This document shows positions 38,721-49,467 of a stretch of DNA of 64,000 nt, piece after piece (position 1 is the first letter of the stretch; every line of letters begins with the position of its first letter). Source of the stretch: Effrenium voratum (taxonomy: Eukaryota > Sar > Dinophyceae > Suessiales > Symbiodiniaceae). The stretch spans positions 262,001-326,000 of the forward strand of contig CAUJNA010003790.1 of assembly GCA_963377175.1 (NCBI GenBank). Reading direction: 5' to 3'. Below the pieces are notes generated by a model that did not search any database, was not told the origin of the DNA, and saw nothing but the letters and a program-made list of their open reading frames with translations. Both the position numbers and the translations under genes were made by a program.

Positions 38721-38774
38721 TTTTCTGGGGGGGGGGATATGTTATTTGAGTCAGGAGAGCTTGTCAGTTGTGAC

Positions 38775-38921
38775 TTTTGCTGGGGGGACGTCAGAATCAA
38801 AACCTGGTACAGAAATGGTCTACCCAGGACCATGTCAAGACTTAAGGCGGATATCCGCGCCTATATATTGTTGGGATCGTCCCTGACTAACCTTCATCTA
38901 CCCGGGGTTTGATTGTGGCTC
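38775..38921. mobile_element. Foldback element family J, copy 2
   Basis: GTCAGAATCAAAACCTGGTA at one end and GGGTTTGATTGTGGCTCAG at the other, with a middle like that of 27.2 kb (ACCATGT...TTAAG...GGGATCGTCCCT). Confidence 0.55.
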
Positions 38922-39744
38922 AGTTGTTCTCATTTATGTGTCTGCTTGTGTTGCTTTTGTTTGTTTGTTTATTATGCTAGCTCTCTTTTTTTTGGGGGGG
39001 GACCAAAAATACAGCTGTCACCCTCCCCATCCACTTCAAGGATCCTTGAACATGACGCCAAAAACCCGAACGAGATGGGTGGTTTCCGACAAGAACCACA
39101 GGCCCAAGCCAAAACCCGACAGTTCCTAGAACCGCCTTGGGGTGCGGAGTGCGGGTAAGATCCATCCTGGTGTGCCCTGATTCGCCTCATCGAAGTGGAG
39201 AGACTCGCCAGATCCAAGTTCCAACAGATTTCAGTTGTGATTGTTTGGTGTCACTCCAAATCAAATAACTGCCAGTCACATGTCCCTTTCAACCAAACGG
39301 GGTTCATCCAACACCTGCAGATGGAAGGCAGGCAACAAGACACACATCACCATTTCGGGCCGACGCTTGTGCCCTTCCCAAACGGGTTCCCATGACAATC
39401 GAGCCGCAGTCACACGACAGGTGCCCAGTTCTTACCCTGGCTTCCTCAAAAGGCAAGTCTTCCTCCAACATAGCACCCGTGGCAGGGTACCTGGAAGATC
39501 AATTTCCCCCTGGAACAAATCGCCCTTACGTGCCAGGGAGGCTAGTCTACATGCCTGCAAGCTTGCTACACTTCACCCTTCAAGTCTTTCCCCCAAAAGG
39601 AGTGACGGCTTCCCGGCCCTTCTCTTTCCAACCATGGAGCAATGGGCTTCCAAAGACCAACTGGCGACCCGTCAAAACACGGCGCTGCCCAAAATTATGA
39701 TGTCCGATCCTCCTTCTGGCTTCCGGTCAAACCGAAAAAGGGTA

Positions 39745-39850
39745 CCAACTCAACTCCGTGACTCCCGCCTGCGCGTCGCCCTCCCCGTCGCTCGGCTCGC
39801 TCTCCGAGCTGTCAGAGTCAAGCCGCACCTGGACCGCAGCGACCTGGCAG
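39745..39850 (-). CDS. Candidate acidic exon
   Basis: The minus frame reads VAAVQVRLDSDSSESEPSDG, then EGDAQAGVTEL. A disordered acidic linker. Confidence 0.4.
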
Positions 39851-40076
39851 AGCTTCAAACCAACTCGTGTCAAGGGCCCAAGCCCAACAGTTGGGCCTCA
39901 AAAAGGCGACTGCTAGGGGTTCCTACAAGGGGTTCCTATTAGGGGTTCCTTTTGCTTAGTCTTTTTGTTGGTGTTGTCTTTGCTTCCTTTCTGTGTAGGG
40001 GGGGTTGGGTGGGAGCCTGACAACCATGGTTCCAAAAGCTGGATAAACGTTGAAATGGCTGTGGCGCAAATAAATG

Positions 40077-40160
40077 TACCAAAATGGCACCCTGGTAAAT
40101 GGAACCAAAGACTAAAACCTGCGTAACCCTAGCTCTTTAATCTTGAGCCACACTCAAATG
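40077..40160. repeat. Dispersed repeat G, forward copy
   Basis: CCAAAATGGCACCCTGGTAAATGGAAC-type words followed by ACTAAAACCTGCG and TTGAGCCACAC, shared with 56,343-56,430 and, inverted, 36,745-36,835. Confidence 0.6.
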
Positions 40161-40324
40161 AACTTTAAATTTGTTAGGAGCGTTTTCCTATGGGGAACCC
40201 AACCCTGGGATATGATTGGTCCGGTGCCCCAAATGACTTGACTTCAAACCAACTACCAAAAAGTTGGAAGCATTGCTTGTCTCGAAAGTCTCAAGTTTCC
40301 TTTTCAGGTCCCTTGAAACCATGC

Positions 40325-40400
40325 GCAAGAAGGGTCCGGTCGGCGTGTCGGAAACAACACCGCCACACAGCCTGCAGGCCCCCCCCCACCGGGGCCCCCA
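40325..40400 (-). CDS. Weak candidate exon
   Basis: The minus frame reads LQAVWRCCFRHADRTLLAHG. Short, unrecognised, with poly-G next to it. Confidence 0.3.
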
Positions 40401-40589
40401 ATCCGCGCCCTCTTTGTGGCCCAGATGTTACCCAAACAGACCCATTTAGAGCCAGTCAGCGGGGAATTTCATGGTCAAGCCCTCAAGGACAAGGGGGGTT
40501 CTTTAGGCTCAAGCCGATGTTTCTTTGGGTTGAAAGGGAAAACTTGGCGAACTTTTACTTGAGTCGCAATAGGTCGCAATCAAACCCAT

Positions 40590-40700
40590 TGCAATGATCT
40601 ACCCGGAATGGAAAGAATTAAGAAGGCCGCACCTGTGCGTGGTTGGGATTGCTCCTTGCCCGCCACTTACCCCACTTACCCCACTTTTGATTGTGACTCA
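40590..40700. mobile_element. Foldback element family J, copy 3 (shortened)
   Basis: On the minus strand it starts CAGGTGAGTCACAATCAAAA, identical over 15 bases to the end of copy 1. The middle GAATTAAGAAGGC...GGGATTG is also shared with copy 1. Confidence 0.55.
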
Positions 40701-40799
40701 CCTGCGGCACAAGGGACATCTAGCGGATTTATTTATTTATTTATTTTGGGGGAGGCGGGGGTTCTCCTATGAGACACACCCAGCGGTTGCCCATCCTTG

Positions 40800-40960
40800 C
40801 CCCTCGCCTGGACGCCGCTCCAGGAGACGCGCTGCGCCACTCGCTGGGCAGGCCAAGCGCTCGACATTTTCGCGGCTCAACACGCCGCCGCCAAGCCATG
40901 GGCGGATGGGCGGGGCAACCCGAAGCTGGCCTCGCATTGGTTTTCTGGGGCCCTGAAATG
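40800..40960 (-). CDS. Candidate GC-rich exon, frame unclear
   Basis: Two minus frames are open over this GC-rich patch (AHPPMAWRRRVEPRKCRALG and VERLACPASGAARLLERRPG). The composition contrast with AT-richer flanks suggests an exon, but I cannot choose the frame. Confidence 0.3.
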
Positions 40961-42059
40961 GATTAATCTCCAGAATTGCGTTTTCCGTTTGGGAACGTTT
41001 CTTCCACCACTTGTTGAATTCGAATTGTTACATTTGTCTTTTGCCCAAACAGGGTGCCCCTGTAACACGGGACATACCCAAATCAAATGGGCGCCAAGCT
41101 AACCACCAAAGTGGCATCTGTCGGATCGCAAGTGATCCAAAAGCTCATAGATCAAATGGGAAACATGTCAATTAACGGGTGTATCAATCAAGCACCTTTA
41201 CTTTATTTAACAATACTTGGCCAAGGCTGAGAATTGGTTGTGATAATCTACAACTAGTTGATCAAGTTTATCAATCAGCCGAGTTCCGATGACCGTTTTG
41301 TCCCATAGCTCAGCAAAACAAGTGCCGCATCTATGTTTGGATGTCCACTACCCTCACCATCACTCTAGGTATTTCCTAAATTCTGGGATGGTGGGGCTAT
41401 CTGGAAAATTGCTGGCTTTGGAAAACGCCCCCATTTTCCCAGTTGCGCTTGTAATGGCACAATCAAAGGGAGGCACTTTCTGAATCCTTCTTTCAACCCT
41501 CCCATCGCATGTCACAATATATGCTTTTTCAGCTACAGCTGCGATCACAGTCAGCGACAAGGCTGGTCTCAACTGAACACATCAGTGATCTGCACCTGCA
41601 TCAGTATACATGCAGCATAAGCAGACTCGATCGATGAAAAGGATCGGATACGTTCGAGCGTAAGAAGAAACAAAAACATAAGGAGAAAAACAAAAAAACA
41701 AAACAGAAAAAGGACTGGCACGCGGGTCCAGCAACAGAACCAACTCCACCAGACTGGCACGCGGTTTGACGAACACTCTCCGCATCCTTGGCAATGGTCC
41801 CTGCCTGTGACTCGCTGCAGATTTTCGATTTTTCTGACCTCTCTGGAATTGAGTCTTTGCGGTCATACGACCCCCAGCGTGCGCTGGAGCAGGTGAAAGT
41901 GCCACACATGCGCCACCATTCGACAAGCTCTGGGAGGTTCTGCTTGCCCTGGATTTTGCTGCATTTACCCAAGGCAAGTACCCTTCCACCAATAATTATG
42001 GAACCTGACGGGGGGGTCCTGGTTTGGATCATTTTCCTTTTAAAGGGGCACCGGGTCCA

Positions 42060-42260
42060 GCAAGTCAGGCTCCATGTTTGGTGGGAGGGAAACTGAAACA
42101 TGGCTTGGCCTAGCGGTGCAGCGCTTCAAGCCTAGCATCTTCTGCTCGAAACCGGCGAAACCGACACCCCCAGTCAGCTTTGCGCGCCACTCTCGCGAGC
42201 GATACCAAACCACGGAGTCTGAACAAACCCCTGTCACAACTGGGCTGTCCGTTTCTGATC
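42060..42260 (-). CDS. Candidate exon, two possible frames
   Basis: One minus frame reads VCSDSVVWYRSREWRAKLTG, then GVGFAGFEQKMLGLKRCTA. Another reads LRGLVSLARVARKADWGCRF. Both are protein-like and the first is more evenly composed. Confidence 0.4.
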
Positions 42261-42269
42261 CGATCTGCT

Positions 42270-42345
42270 AAAAGTCTAGAACACTTGCGGGTTAAATGGA
42301 AACCCAGCCACACTGACCACTAGACCAACTAAAAACAAGGTCCAA
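42270..42345 (-). other. tRNA-like remnant with box A
   Basis: On the minus strand TGGTCTAGTGG matches the pol III box A consensus TRGYNNAGTGG exactly and is followed by GGTCAG as in a D arm. A 5 bp stem GGGTT/AACCC with a 7 nt loop sits where an anticodon arm would. The box B-like TGTTCTAGAC is poor. It may be a tRNA-derived SINE head or a tRNA pseudogene. Confidence 0.3.
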
Positions 42346-42470
42346 AGGCCCAAGGAAAAACCGGACGGCTGTTCCCAAGAAAAAGATCAAACGCGCATCC
42401 AACTCCCCAAGAGCCACGTGCAGCTCGGAAAGGGACAAGGACGGGGTCGGTTTACCGGTTTTTGCCGCCA

Positions 42471-42561
42471 CCTGGACCCTCAAACTACCCATAAAAATGG
42501 GATATCACCCCATAATGTTGGGGGGTCAAACCCATTTTTAAAGGAATTTTGAGGGTTCAGG
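42471..42561. mobile_element. Foldback element family C, copy 2
   Basis: CCTGGACCCTCAAACTACCC and TTTTGAGGGTTCAGG at the ends, with an inner stem ATAAAAATGGG/CCCATTTTTA. CA flanks both sides. Confidence 0.8.
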
Positions 42562-42594
42562 CAGATTCTTTGGGCGCCTAGGCAGACATCACCG

Positions 42595-42740
42595 AAGGCA
42601 TGGGCACATCAATGGGCCAATCCACGTCCAGCACCACCGGCCTCTTGGCCAACCTCGGAGACTCGCGCAGAAAAAAAAGACTTCGGGAGGCGGAGTTCTT
42701 CGTGGAGAGATCCGAGAAGCACCGAAATGACTTGGTTACT
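42595..42740 (-). CDS. Candidate exon
   Basis: The minus frame reads RCFSDLSTKNSASRSLFFLR, then ESPRLAKRPVVLDVDWPIDV and PMPSVMSA. Protein-like, unrecognised. Confidence 0.45.
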
Positions 42741-42850
42741 GTTGACCCCTCTGCAAGAAGTGCTCTACTTTTTGCGGTTTTTAAGGGAGAACCCCTTGAT
42801 TTCACCAAAAGTTAAAGTCTAAAGATCCAACCCAATAGCACTCAAGATAA
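42740..42850. repeat. Dispersed repeat F, copy 2
   Basis: TGTTGACCCC, GGAGAACCCCTTGATTTC and AAAGTCTAAAGATCCAACCC words shared with 28.1 and 49.5 kb. Confidence 0.6.
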
Positions 42851-43389
42851 TTACTTGCTGGTGCGATAGGTAGGGAATGCGGTTGAATGAATCCAGGGAT
42901 TCCCTTAAAAGGAAATCACCAGTTGGATGGTTTATATTATAGGGGTCATTCCCTCATTCCCTGCTGAGCACCAGCAAGACTAAGCGGGAAACGCAACCAA
43001 ACCACTGGAAACCCTGGTAGTCTTTCTTCCTGAACGCGCAACTTGGTGGAGTTGTTCGTCTTCGCGCCCTTGTGATTTCCTAATCCCCTCAAATAATTCT
43101 GGGAACCAGGAAAGAGTTTATGCAAAAAGAGCTCAGTGGCTCCATCTGTAGGCATCCAAAGTGTGTCCAGCGGCAAATATGGGGTGAATAGTTGTTTCCA
43201 CCAACCATAATACCTCCCCAATCCGGGCTGAACAATACTTGTCTGCAGACTGTAGGTGGAATCGTTCGAGGCACTATTTTGGATTGATCAATAAAATGTT
43301 CAAGCTTACAATTCAAACAACGAAATTTAACACAAACAAATTTTAATTTGGGCAGCCGTCGGAAAGACCCCTAAGATAAACATGTTGGA

Positions 43390-45485
43390 GCTTAGACTTG
43401 GTTAAGTGTTGCCTAATTCTAATTCAGCATTGGGAACTTGTTTACACCGCCAAATCAACAACAGCCAGCACATGATGAAACTTGGGAAGACTCCACTCTC
43501 CCTAGGCGCGCGTTTCACCGCTTTTGCAGCAAAGAACCTCTTGCTTGCCGTTTCACCGCGGCTTTTTTGCACCTGCGGCAAAAAGCGGAGAACTCCGGGA
43601 GATTCGTCAAGGGCAGCCCGATGGATTTGCTTCCGAACTCCAAAGCCAAAACCCATCAGATCGGTCGAGCCCAGGAGCGCTTTCACGGCCCAAGGGTTCT
43701 CCTTCATGGAGAGGTCATAGCCATTGATTGACATCACCACCTCAGTCGGAATGATCAGGTGGCTGAAATCCGTGGCCATGCTGTTCAATTGGGGATTTGG
43801 TGGACATCCTTCATTTGGTGTTGTCCACCAACCAGTTTCCGGGGCGTTCCCAGACAAAAATCGGCTTCATGGGCTTTTCGCAATCTTTCACACAAATCGT
43901 TGCTTGCTGATCTCGCAGGCATTCAGAAGAGGTCCGTCACAACTGGGGCCCCTCTGAACAAAGCCAAACTACCCAGTTGCAAACCCAGTCATCTGGCTGC
44001 CTGAGGGGCTCCGTCTGTTCGACACACGCACACATACAAACAGAAATGCTCATGCTCAGCGCTTAAATTTCACTTTTTGCAGGTCAGCGATTTTTCCCAA
44101 ATCAAAAGTCACCCTCCCCGACTCCAAAAGGGGTTCTGGGAGCTTCCATGGAATTGCCTGAGGGAGGGTACTTCAGCAAATCAGCGGTTGTTTCCAAAGA
44201 AGCTGAAACTTGAGGTCCCTGCTTCACTATCACCAAGCAGCAAGAGTAAAGTCACCAAATGGGGTTTCTCACAATGGTGGAGCCAAACGGCAACGAATTG
44301 TGTCAGGGCACTACGAATTTGGAGAACCCAGAATATGATCCGGCTTCCCGAAAAGGCGATTTTGGTAGAGAAAGACAGGACAAATAAACTTTCGGGCCCC
44401 ATCAAGATGATAAAGCCAACACCATAGGGTCATAAGTTGCCTTCCCCTTTGCTTCGCTTAGAAATTTGCTGGTTCTCAGCAGGGAATCAGAAAATAATAC
44501 CCCCCCCCCCCCCCGCAAAGAAGAAAACACCGTCCCCTAGAATATCCCCAAAAAACAAATCCCCGTTCCGGTTCAGCCAACCCCAACATCCGGACTCCGT
44601 TGTCATTCCCCACCTATCGAGCCAGCCCACGGACAGTTGGGGGGCTCAGTGGCAGATGGGTTTGGCATTTTCCTGCGGGGCCCTCTCTGATGAACCTCTC
44701 CCAGGACCCTGAAATAGAAGACTTGGCTCCACAGAGCCCAGTTGGGGGAGCGAGCCGGAACGGCTGTATCTCTGAGGGGAGTGTTTCTTCGTGTATGTCC
44801 ACCAACCACTTTCCCCCTGAAAATTCCTCGCCAGATCCATCCTTCCAGCTGTTACTCTGAGGGAGTGTCTGCCCCAACCAGTTGGGGGGGATGAAAAAGT
44901 GTACCTGGACCCTCAAACTACCCATAATTTTTGGGGTCAAACCCATTTTGAAGGGAAATTTGAGGGTCCCAACCAGTCGGGGAGCTTCCCCACGAAAACC
45001 CACCGCCGGATGTTCGTCTCGCTCCGAGCCGCTCCGCCCACGGGCACCTTCGGGGCCTTGCGCGCCGCCAGGGTGCCGTCCCTCACCTGAAGCCCAGCCC
45101 GGAGAAAGCCATCGAGTCGTCCGCTTCGGTGGGGTTGGCGTGGAGGTTTTTCTTGGCCCAGCAGTTGGAGCCCTCGAAACTCTTGAAGCTTCCTTTTGGC
45201 AACTGTCCTTCTGCCAGATGTGTATGGGTGTGTGGTGTGTCCTTGCTTGGACAAAAAGCCTCTTTTTTTGGCCTTAAAGCAAAAACCAAACAAAGGAAGA
45301 CCGCTGCGCCCATTGTGGCGGGTCCCATTGGCCGAGACCCACCCGACACCGTGTGCCGAGAGCGAATCCCAGCAGCCCAGGCGATCAACGCGCCTCCAGG
45401 ATCCAGGGCGGCACATCCCGGGAGAGCCGGATGCCCAGCATGCCCTCGTCCCGGAAGGTATAGCGCACCTCGGACCGCACGCTAA
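43390..45485 (-). CDS. PDZ-like domain gene segment
   Basis: Gene-level entry for two exons at 45.4 and 43.7 kb that read as the two halves of a PDZ domain: VRYTFRDEGMLGIRLSRD and VVMSINGYDLSMKENPWAV. PDZ domains bind C-terminal peptides in a groove made by the G-L-G-[IF] loop (here M-L-G-I) and the next strand. About 15-20 residues expected between the halves were not securely found; 45.02-45.12 kb holds candidates. Upstream and downstream partners in the same gene are unknown. Confidence 0.5.
43600..43740 (-). CDS. PDZ-like second half, exon
   Basis: After CTGAG the minus frame reads VVMSINGYDLSMKENPWAVK, then ALLGSTDLMGFGFGVRK. V-x-x-[IV]-N-G-x-x-[LM]...[AV]-V-x-x-L fits the second half of a PDZ domain, followed by a beta strand. 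Confidence 0.55.
44590..44740 (-). CDS. Candidate exon, frame unclear
   Basis: Three minus frames are open in part (for example SISGSWERFIREGPAGKCQT). The sequence is GC-rich relative to flanks. No domain recognised. Confidence 0.25.
44904..44970. mobile_element. Foldback element family C, copy 3 (internally deleted)
   Basis: CCTGGACCCTCAAACTACCC followed directly by the right half (GGGGTCAAACCCATTTT...TTTGAGGGTCC). The middle ATGGGATATCACCCC is missing. Confidence 0.7.
45010..45120 (-). CDS. Candidate exon(s) between the PDZ-like halves
   Basis: The minus frame reads FLRAGLQVRDGTLAARKAPK, then VPVGGAARSETNIRRW. A GTGAGG donor-like site follows FLRAGLQ. R-A-G-L-Q-V-R-D-G-x-L resembles the middle of a PDZ domain, but exon extent is unclear. 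Confidence 0.35.
45394..45481 (-). CDS. PDZ-like first half, exon
   Basis: TTAG precedes 45,481 and a GC donor follows 45,394. The minus frame reads VRSEVRYTFRDEGMLGIRLS, then RDVPPWILE. The M-L-G-I-R-L loop and strand are PDZ-like. Confidence 0.5.
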
Positions 45486-46089
45486 GAGGGTCCTCTGGAA
45501 ACCAAAAAGAAGGAAGAAACGGTCCCATTTCTTGCCAAAAAACAAATGTTTGGGATGCCAACCAAGCAACGGAATGATTTGGAATCATTTGTTTCGTATT
45601 TTCCCCCAGCCAAAGGGCACGTTAATGACTCTGCATTTGCTTCCACCTTTTGTCCGGCCCTTTAAATAGTATTTGCGGTTTATGTTTTCAAGCCAGACCA
45701 ATGGAAGAAGCGTCGGCTCTGAGTGGTGGCTTTGAATCCAGTGGTTTCTGTTTTGTGCATCCAACTCCTTGCATTTCTGCTTGAGCAGAAACAACAACAA
45801 GCCACGATGGGTTGCTCTTGTTTCGACGCCATTTACGTGTGGAGGTTACAGGTAGTTTATGGGTGTGTCTCCAAATTATGGTTTCTCACAATGGTGGACC
45901 CCCTGTTTGGTTGGCAGTTGGGAGAGAAAAGGAACCAACGGCGTTGGGTGACCGCGATTTTGGGAGCACCCAAAGTACCCCAAAGACCCTGGCGCTGAAT
46001 AGGATGAGACGTCCACGGCGTTTCCAAGTGACATCGCCCAATAAAGAAGACTCCCTTCCAAACACGGCAACTTTCAACAGGTGATACTT

Positions 46090-46290
46090 AAAAACCACCG
46101 CTTTGTGGGGGAAACGGAGGCCTGGAGGTTGGTTTTTGTCCACATGTGGAGGCTGGAAAGGCTTGGAGGCAACCACAGGGAGCACAAATTGCCTCCGCCC
46201 CCAGCAAATGGCCATTTGGAAATGCGTCTTCTTCTTGAGGGTTGTCTCAAGAGAAAGTTTTGAACCGACATTCCACAACGGCCTCCTTCT
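46090..46290 (-). CDS. Weak candidate exon
   Basis: The minus frame reads NVGSKLSLETTLKKKTHFQM, then AICWGRRQFVLPVVASKPFQ. Protein-like but borders are not clear. Confidence 0.3.
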
Positions 46291-46515
46291 CCTTTCGGTT
46301 TGCCTTTGATACCATACCAACAAACGTTTCTCTGGGCAGTTACAAATTCGTTCTTTATCGCCCCAAAGCAACTCTGGAGCCCGACGATCAAGCTAGCTGG
46401 TTACCCCTTTGAACGCATTGAAACCACCTTTTGGTTACCCTTCAAAGGGGACCAAGGGCTGGTTTCAACCAACTTCGCTTTTGCGACCCCAAATTTGCCG
46501 CCCCGAGAATAGAAT

Positions 46516-46624
46516 CTAGGTCCTCCAGTAGAGAGGTTAGAATAATCTATTTTAGTACGGGAACCGTCCCCCAAAAACGAAACGGCAAAAGGGCACTAAT
46601 TACAGCTATTACTGGGGGACCTAG
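46516..46624 (+). mobile_element. Foldback element family A, copy 2
   Basis: CTAGGTCCTCCAGTAG and TACTGGGGGACCTAG ends. An internal deletion removes the GGGTACCC segment and a short ATTAC/AGCTATTACT insertion is present. On the minus strand it directly follows exon-like sequence (ENLSKPPKKGIAARCPG, 46,630-46,680). Confidence 0.8.
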
Positions 46625-46625
46625 G

Positions 46626-46682
46626 CCTGGACACCGAGCGGCGATGCCCTTCTTGGGCGGCTTGCTCAGGTTCTCCTGGCCG
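46626..46682 (-). CDS. Candidate exon abutting an element A copy
   Basis: The minus frame reads QENLSKPPKKGIAARCPGL and runs into the element A end. A GC donor (GCCTAG) or the element's own GT could serve as 5' splice site. Confidence 0.4.
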
Positions 46683-46699
46683 GTTCAAGGGCGGCCCAG

Positions 46700-46930
46700 A
46701 GGGGGTGGCCAGATATGGCTATGGATCGTACCCCCAGTGAACATCCTATTCAATCCACCCACTAAATCAGGTTCTGAGATGGGTGGTGAATTTACCTACC
46801 TGGACCCTCAAACTACCCATAAAAATGGGATATCACCCCATAATTTTGGGACCCCCATTTTTAAGGGAATTTTGAGGGTTCAGGTACCCCAATATGATAT
46901 GGTACCATTGGTGTTGACCCACGGCCATAT
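46700..46930. repeat. Dispersed repeat D, copy interrupted by element C
   Basis: Same repeat as 23,925-24,065, split at 46,799-46,884 by a complete family C element. Confidence 0.7.
46799..46884. mobile_element. Foldback element family C, copy 4, nested
   Basis: CCTGGACCCTCAAACTACCC ... TTTTGAGGGTTCAGG with inner ATAAAAATGGG/CCCATTTTTAA. TA flanks both ends. It sits inside repeat D, whose uninterrupted copy is at 23.9 kb. Confidence 0.8.
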
Positions 46931-47224
46931 GACGAAGGAGCCACCACTCGAAGGCGGGAAACCACACCATTTTTGCCAAGCAGTTCTTGTTCGGAAAGGG
47001 CCGCGCGAGGCAGCGCAATGGCCGCAAAAGCATGGCGGCACCAAAACGGGACAAAGCACCCCCTTTGTCAGTGAGCAATGTGTGTGTGTGTGTGCGTGTC
47101 TCAAAATTAGGGCGTTCAGGGTGAGTGATTTGCCTTTTGGTCTCCTCTTCAAACCTCCAAAAAGAAGCTGCCAACTAAAGGAGAGGGTACCAACTCAAAC
47201 ATCCCCACAGAACCTCCCAAAGTG

Positions 47225-47335
47225 GGTACGAGCTCCAGAAACGGAACTGCTTCCCAGTCCCTCCACTCCCGGCCTGCGCCTTCAGGCGGGCCGCAGCAGC
47301 CTGGGTCGAGTCTTTGCCTTACCTTGCGCCCCCTT
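47225..47335 (-). CDS. Candidate exon, frame unclear
   Basis: The minus frames VRQRLDPGCCGPPEGAGREW and KDSTQAAAARLKAQAGSGGT are both open. GC-rich against flanks. Confidence 0.3.
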
Positions 47336-47571
47336 CTGGCGGAAAATTTGTTCAGCACTGGGCCCTCAAAATGGGCTGCTTTCAAGGGCCCCTCAGGAGG
47401 GACCATAAGAATCGTAAGCCTTGCAGAGATGTTCTTCTTGAAGGTCAAACCCGCAGGTAGCCCCACAGGAAACCAACCCGGGAGAGTTCTGCTTGTGGGT
47501 TCCCAAGCCTAGTTGAAGCCTCATAGAGCTGCAAGCTGCTACGAATAAAAACCTGATCCGGTCCCTGCGAT

Positions 47572-47652
47572 GGCACACACTTCGCCGGCCTCAGGGGTCT
47601 CTTCCTCCTCCTCGTCATCGTCCTCCTGGCGTTGGCCGGGCAAATCATCGCA
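47572..47652 (-). CDS. Candidate acidic exon
   Basis: The minus frame reads CDDLPGQRQEDDDEEEEETP, then EAGEVCAIAG. Acidic linker. Confidence 0.4.
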
Positions 47653-47910
47653 CCTTTGACAAATATTCCACTACCTCATCATCTTGCCATGAGAAAAAAA
47701 TAAGAAGAACAAAAACAGTATCTGGGTGAATTATAAAATTTCACAAACGTGAAATAAGGCCCAGAAGGTAGTGAACAACAGTCAGCTGGCATTCCCAACC
47801 AAAAAGGAACAGTTCGCACAGCTTTGGAAGGAGATTTCAAAGAAATGGGTGGACCACAATTTTCGGGGTCCATGTGCCAACTGATTGTTACCCACTATAT
47901 AGGCTAGAAA

Positions 47911-49225
47911 AAACACACACACACACAGACACAGACACACACACACACAGACACACACACAGACACACACACACAGACACACACACACACAGACACACAC
48001 ACACAGACACACACACACACAGACACACACACACAGACACACACACACAGACACACACACAGACACACACACAGACACACACACACACACACACAGACAC
48101 ACACACACACACAGACACAGACACAGACACAGACACAGACACAGACACAGACACAGACACAGACACAGACACAGACACAGACACACACAGACACAGACAC
48201 AGACACAGACACAGACACACAGACACAGACACAGACACAGACACAGACACAGACACAGACACAGACACAGACACAGACACAGACACAGACACAGACACAG
48301 ACACAGACACAGACACAGACACACACAGACAGACACAGACACCCCACAACACAAACACAAACACAAACCCACACCCCACCCCACCACACCCCACCCCACA
48401 CACCACACACCACACACACACACACACCACACAACACCTACCCCCCACCCCACACCCACACCCCACACACCACACCCCCCCCCACACCCACACCACCACC
48501 CCCCACCCACACCCACACCCACCACACCACAACACACCACACCCCCCAGCACCCCACCACCCACACCCACACCCACACCACCACACCCACACACCCACAC
48601 ACCACCCACACCCCACACCACACCCACACACCACACCCACACCCACACCCACACCCACACACCACACCCACCCACACCCACACCCCACACACCCACACCA
48701 CACCCACACACCCACACCCACACCCACCCCCACCCCACCCAACACCCACACACCCACACCCACACCACACCCACACACCCACACCCACCCACACCCACAC
48801 CCACACCCCACACCCACACCCCAACCCCACACCCACACCCACACCCACACCCACACACCCACCCACACCCACACCCACACCCACCACACCCACACACACC
48901 CACACCCACACCCACACCCACACCCACACCACACCCACACCCACACCCACACACCACAACACCCACACCCACACCACACACCCACACCCACACCCACACC
49001 CACACCCACACCCACACCCACACCCACACCCACACCCCACCACCCACACCACACACCCACACCCACACCACACCCACACACCCACACCCACACCCACACC
49101 CACACCCACACCCACACCCACACCCACACCCACACCCACACCCACACCCACACCCACACCCACACCCACACCACACCACACCACACCACACCACACCACA
49201 CCACACCACACCACACACACACACC
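47911..49225. repeat. 1.3 kb CA-rich microsatellite array
   Basis: Blocks follow one another on the plus strand: (CACACAGA)n and (CAGACA)n at 47,911-48,345, irregular CCCCACA at 48,346-48,560, (CCCACA)n at 48,560-49,170 and (CCACA)n at 49,168-49,215. Long open frames on both strands are artefacts of the absence of stops. Confidence 0.98.
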
Positions 49226-49467
49226 AGAATCTGACCTTGCAAACTCAAACGCATGACCCCAGTCCCCAAAATGCTTTGTACGGCCAAACAAACAACTCGG
49301 GCATAGCGCAACATGCGTTCTAAACAAAAGCTTTAAAGACAACCCACTGGTGTGCTGGACATCTCATTTAGGAATTTGGGCATTTCTTGTCCACCGCTTT
49401 TTTCAGGTTGCCTCTTCACATCCACGAGCTCACCTGGAAACAGCCCCCAAACCTTGGTTTCTGTTGA

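Noticed and set aside
47782..49342. Frames of 460-510 codons on both strands
   Set aside because: Stop-free translation of the CA-rich array; composition is Cys/Gly/Val/Trp or Thr/His only.
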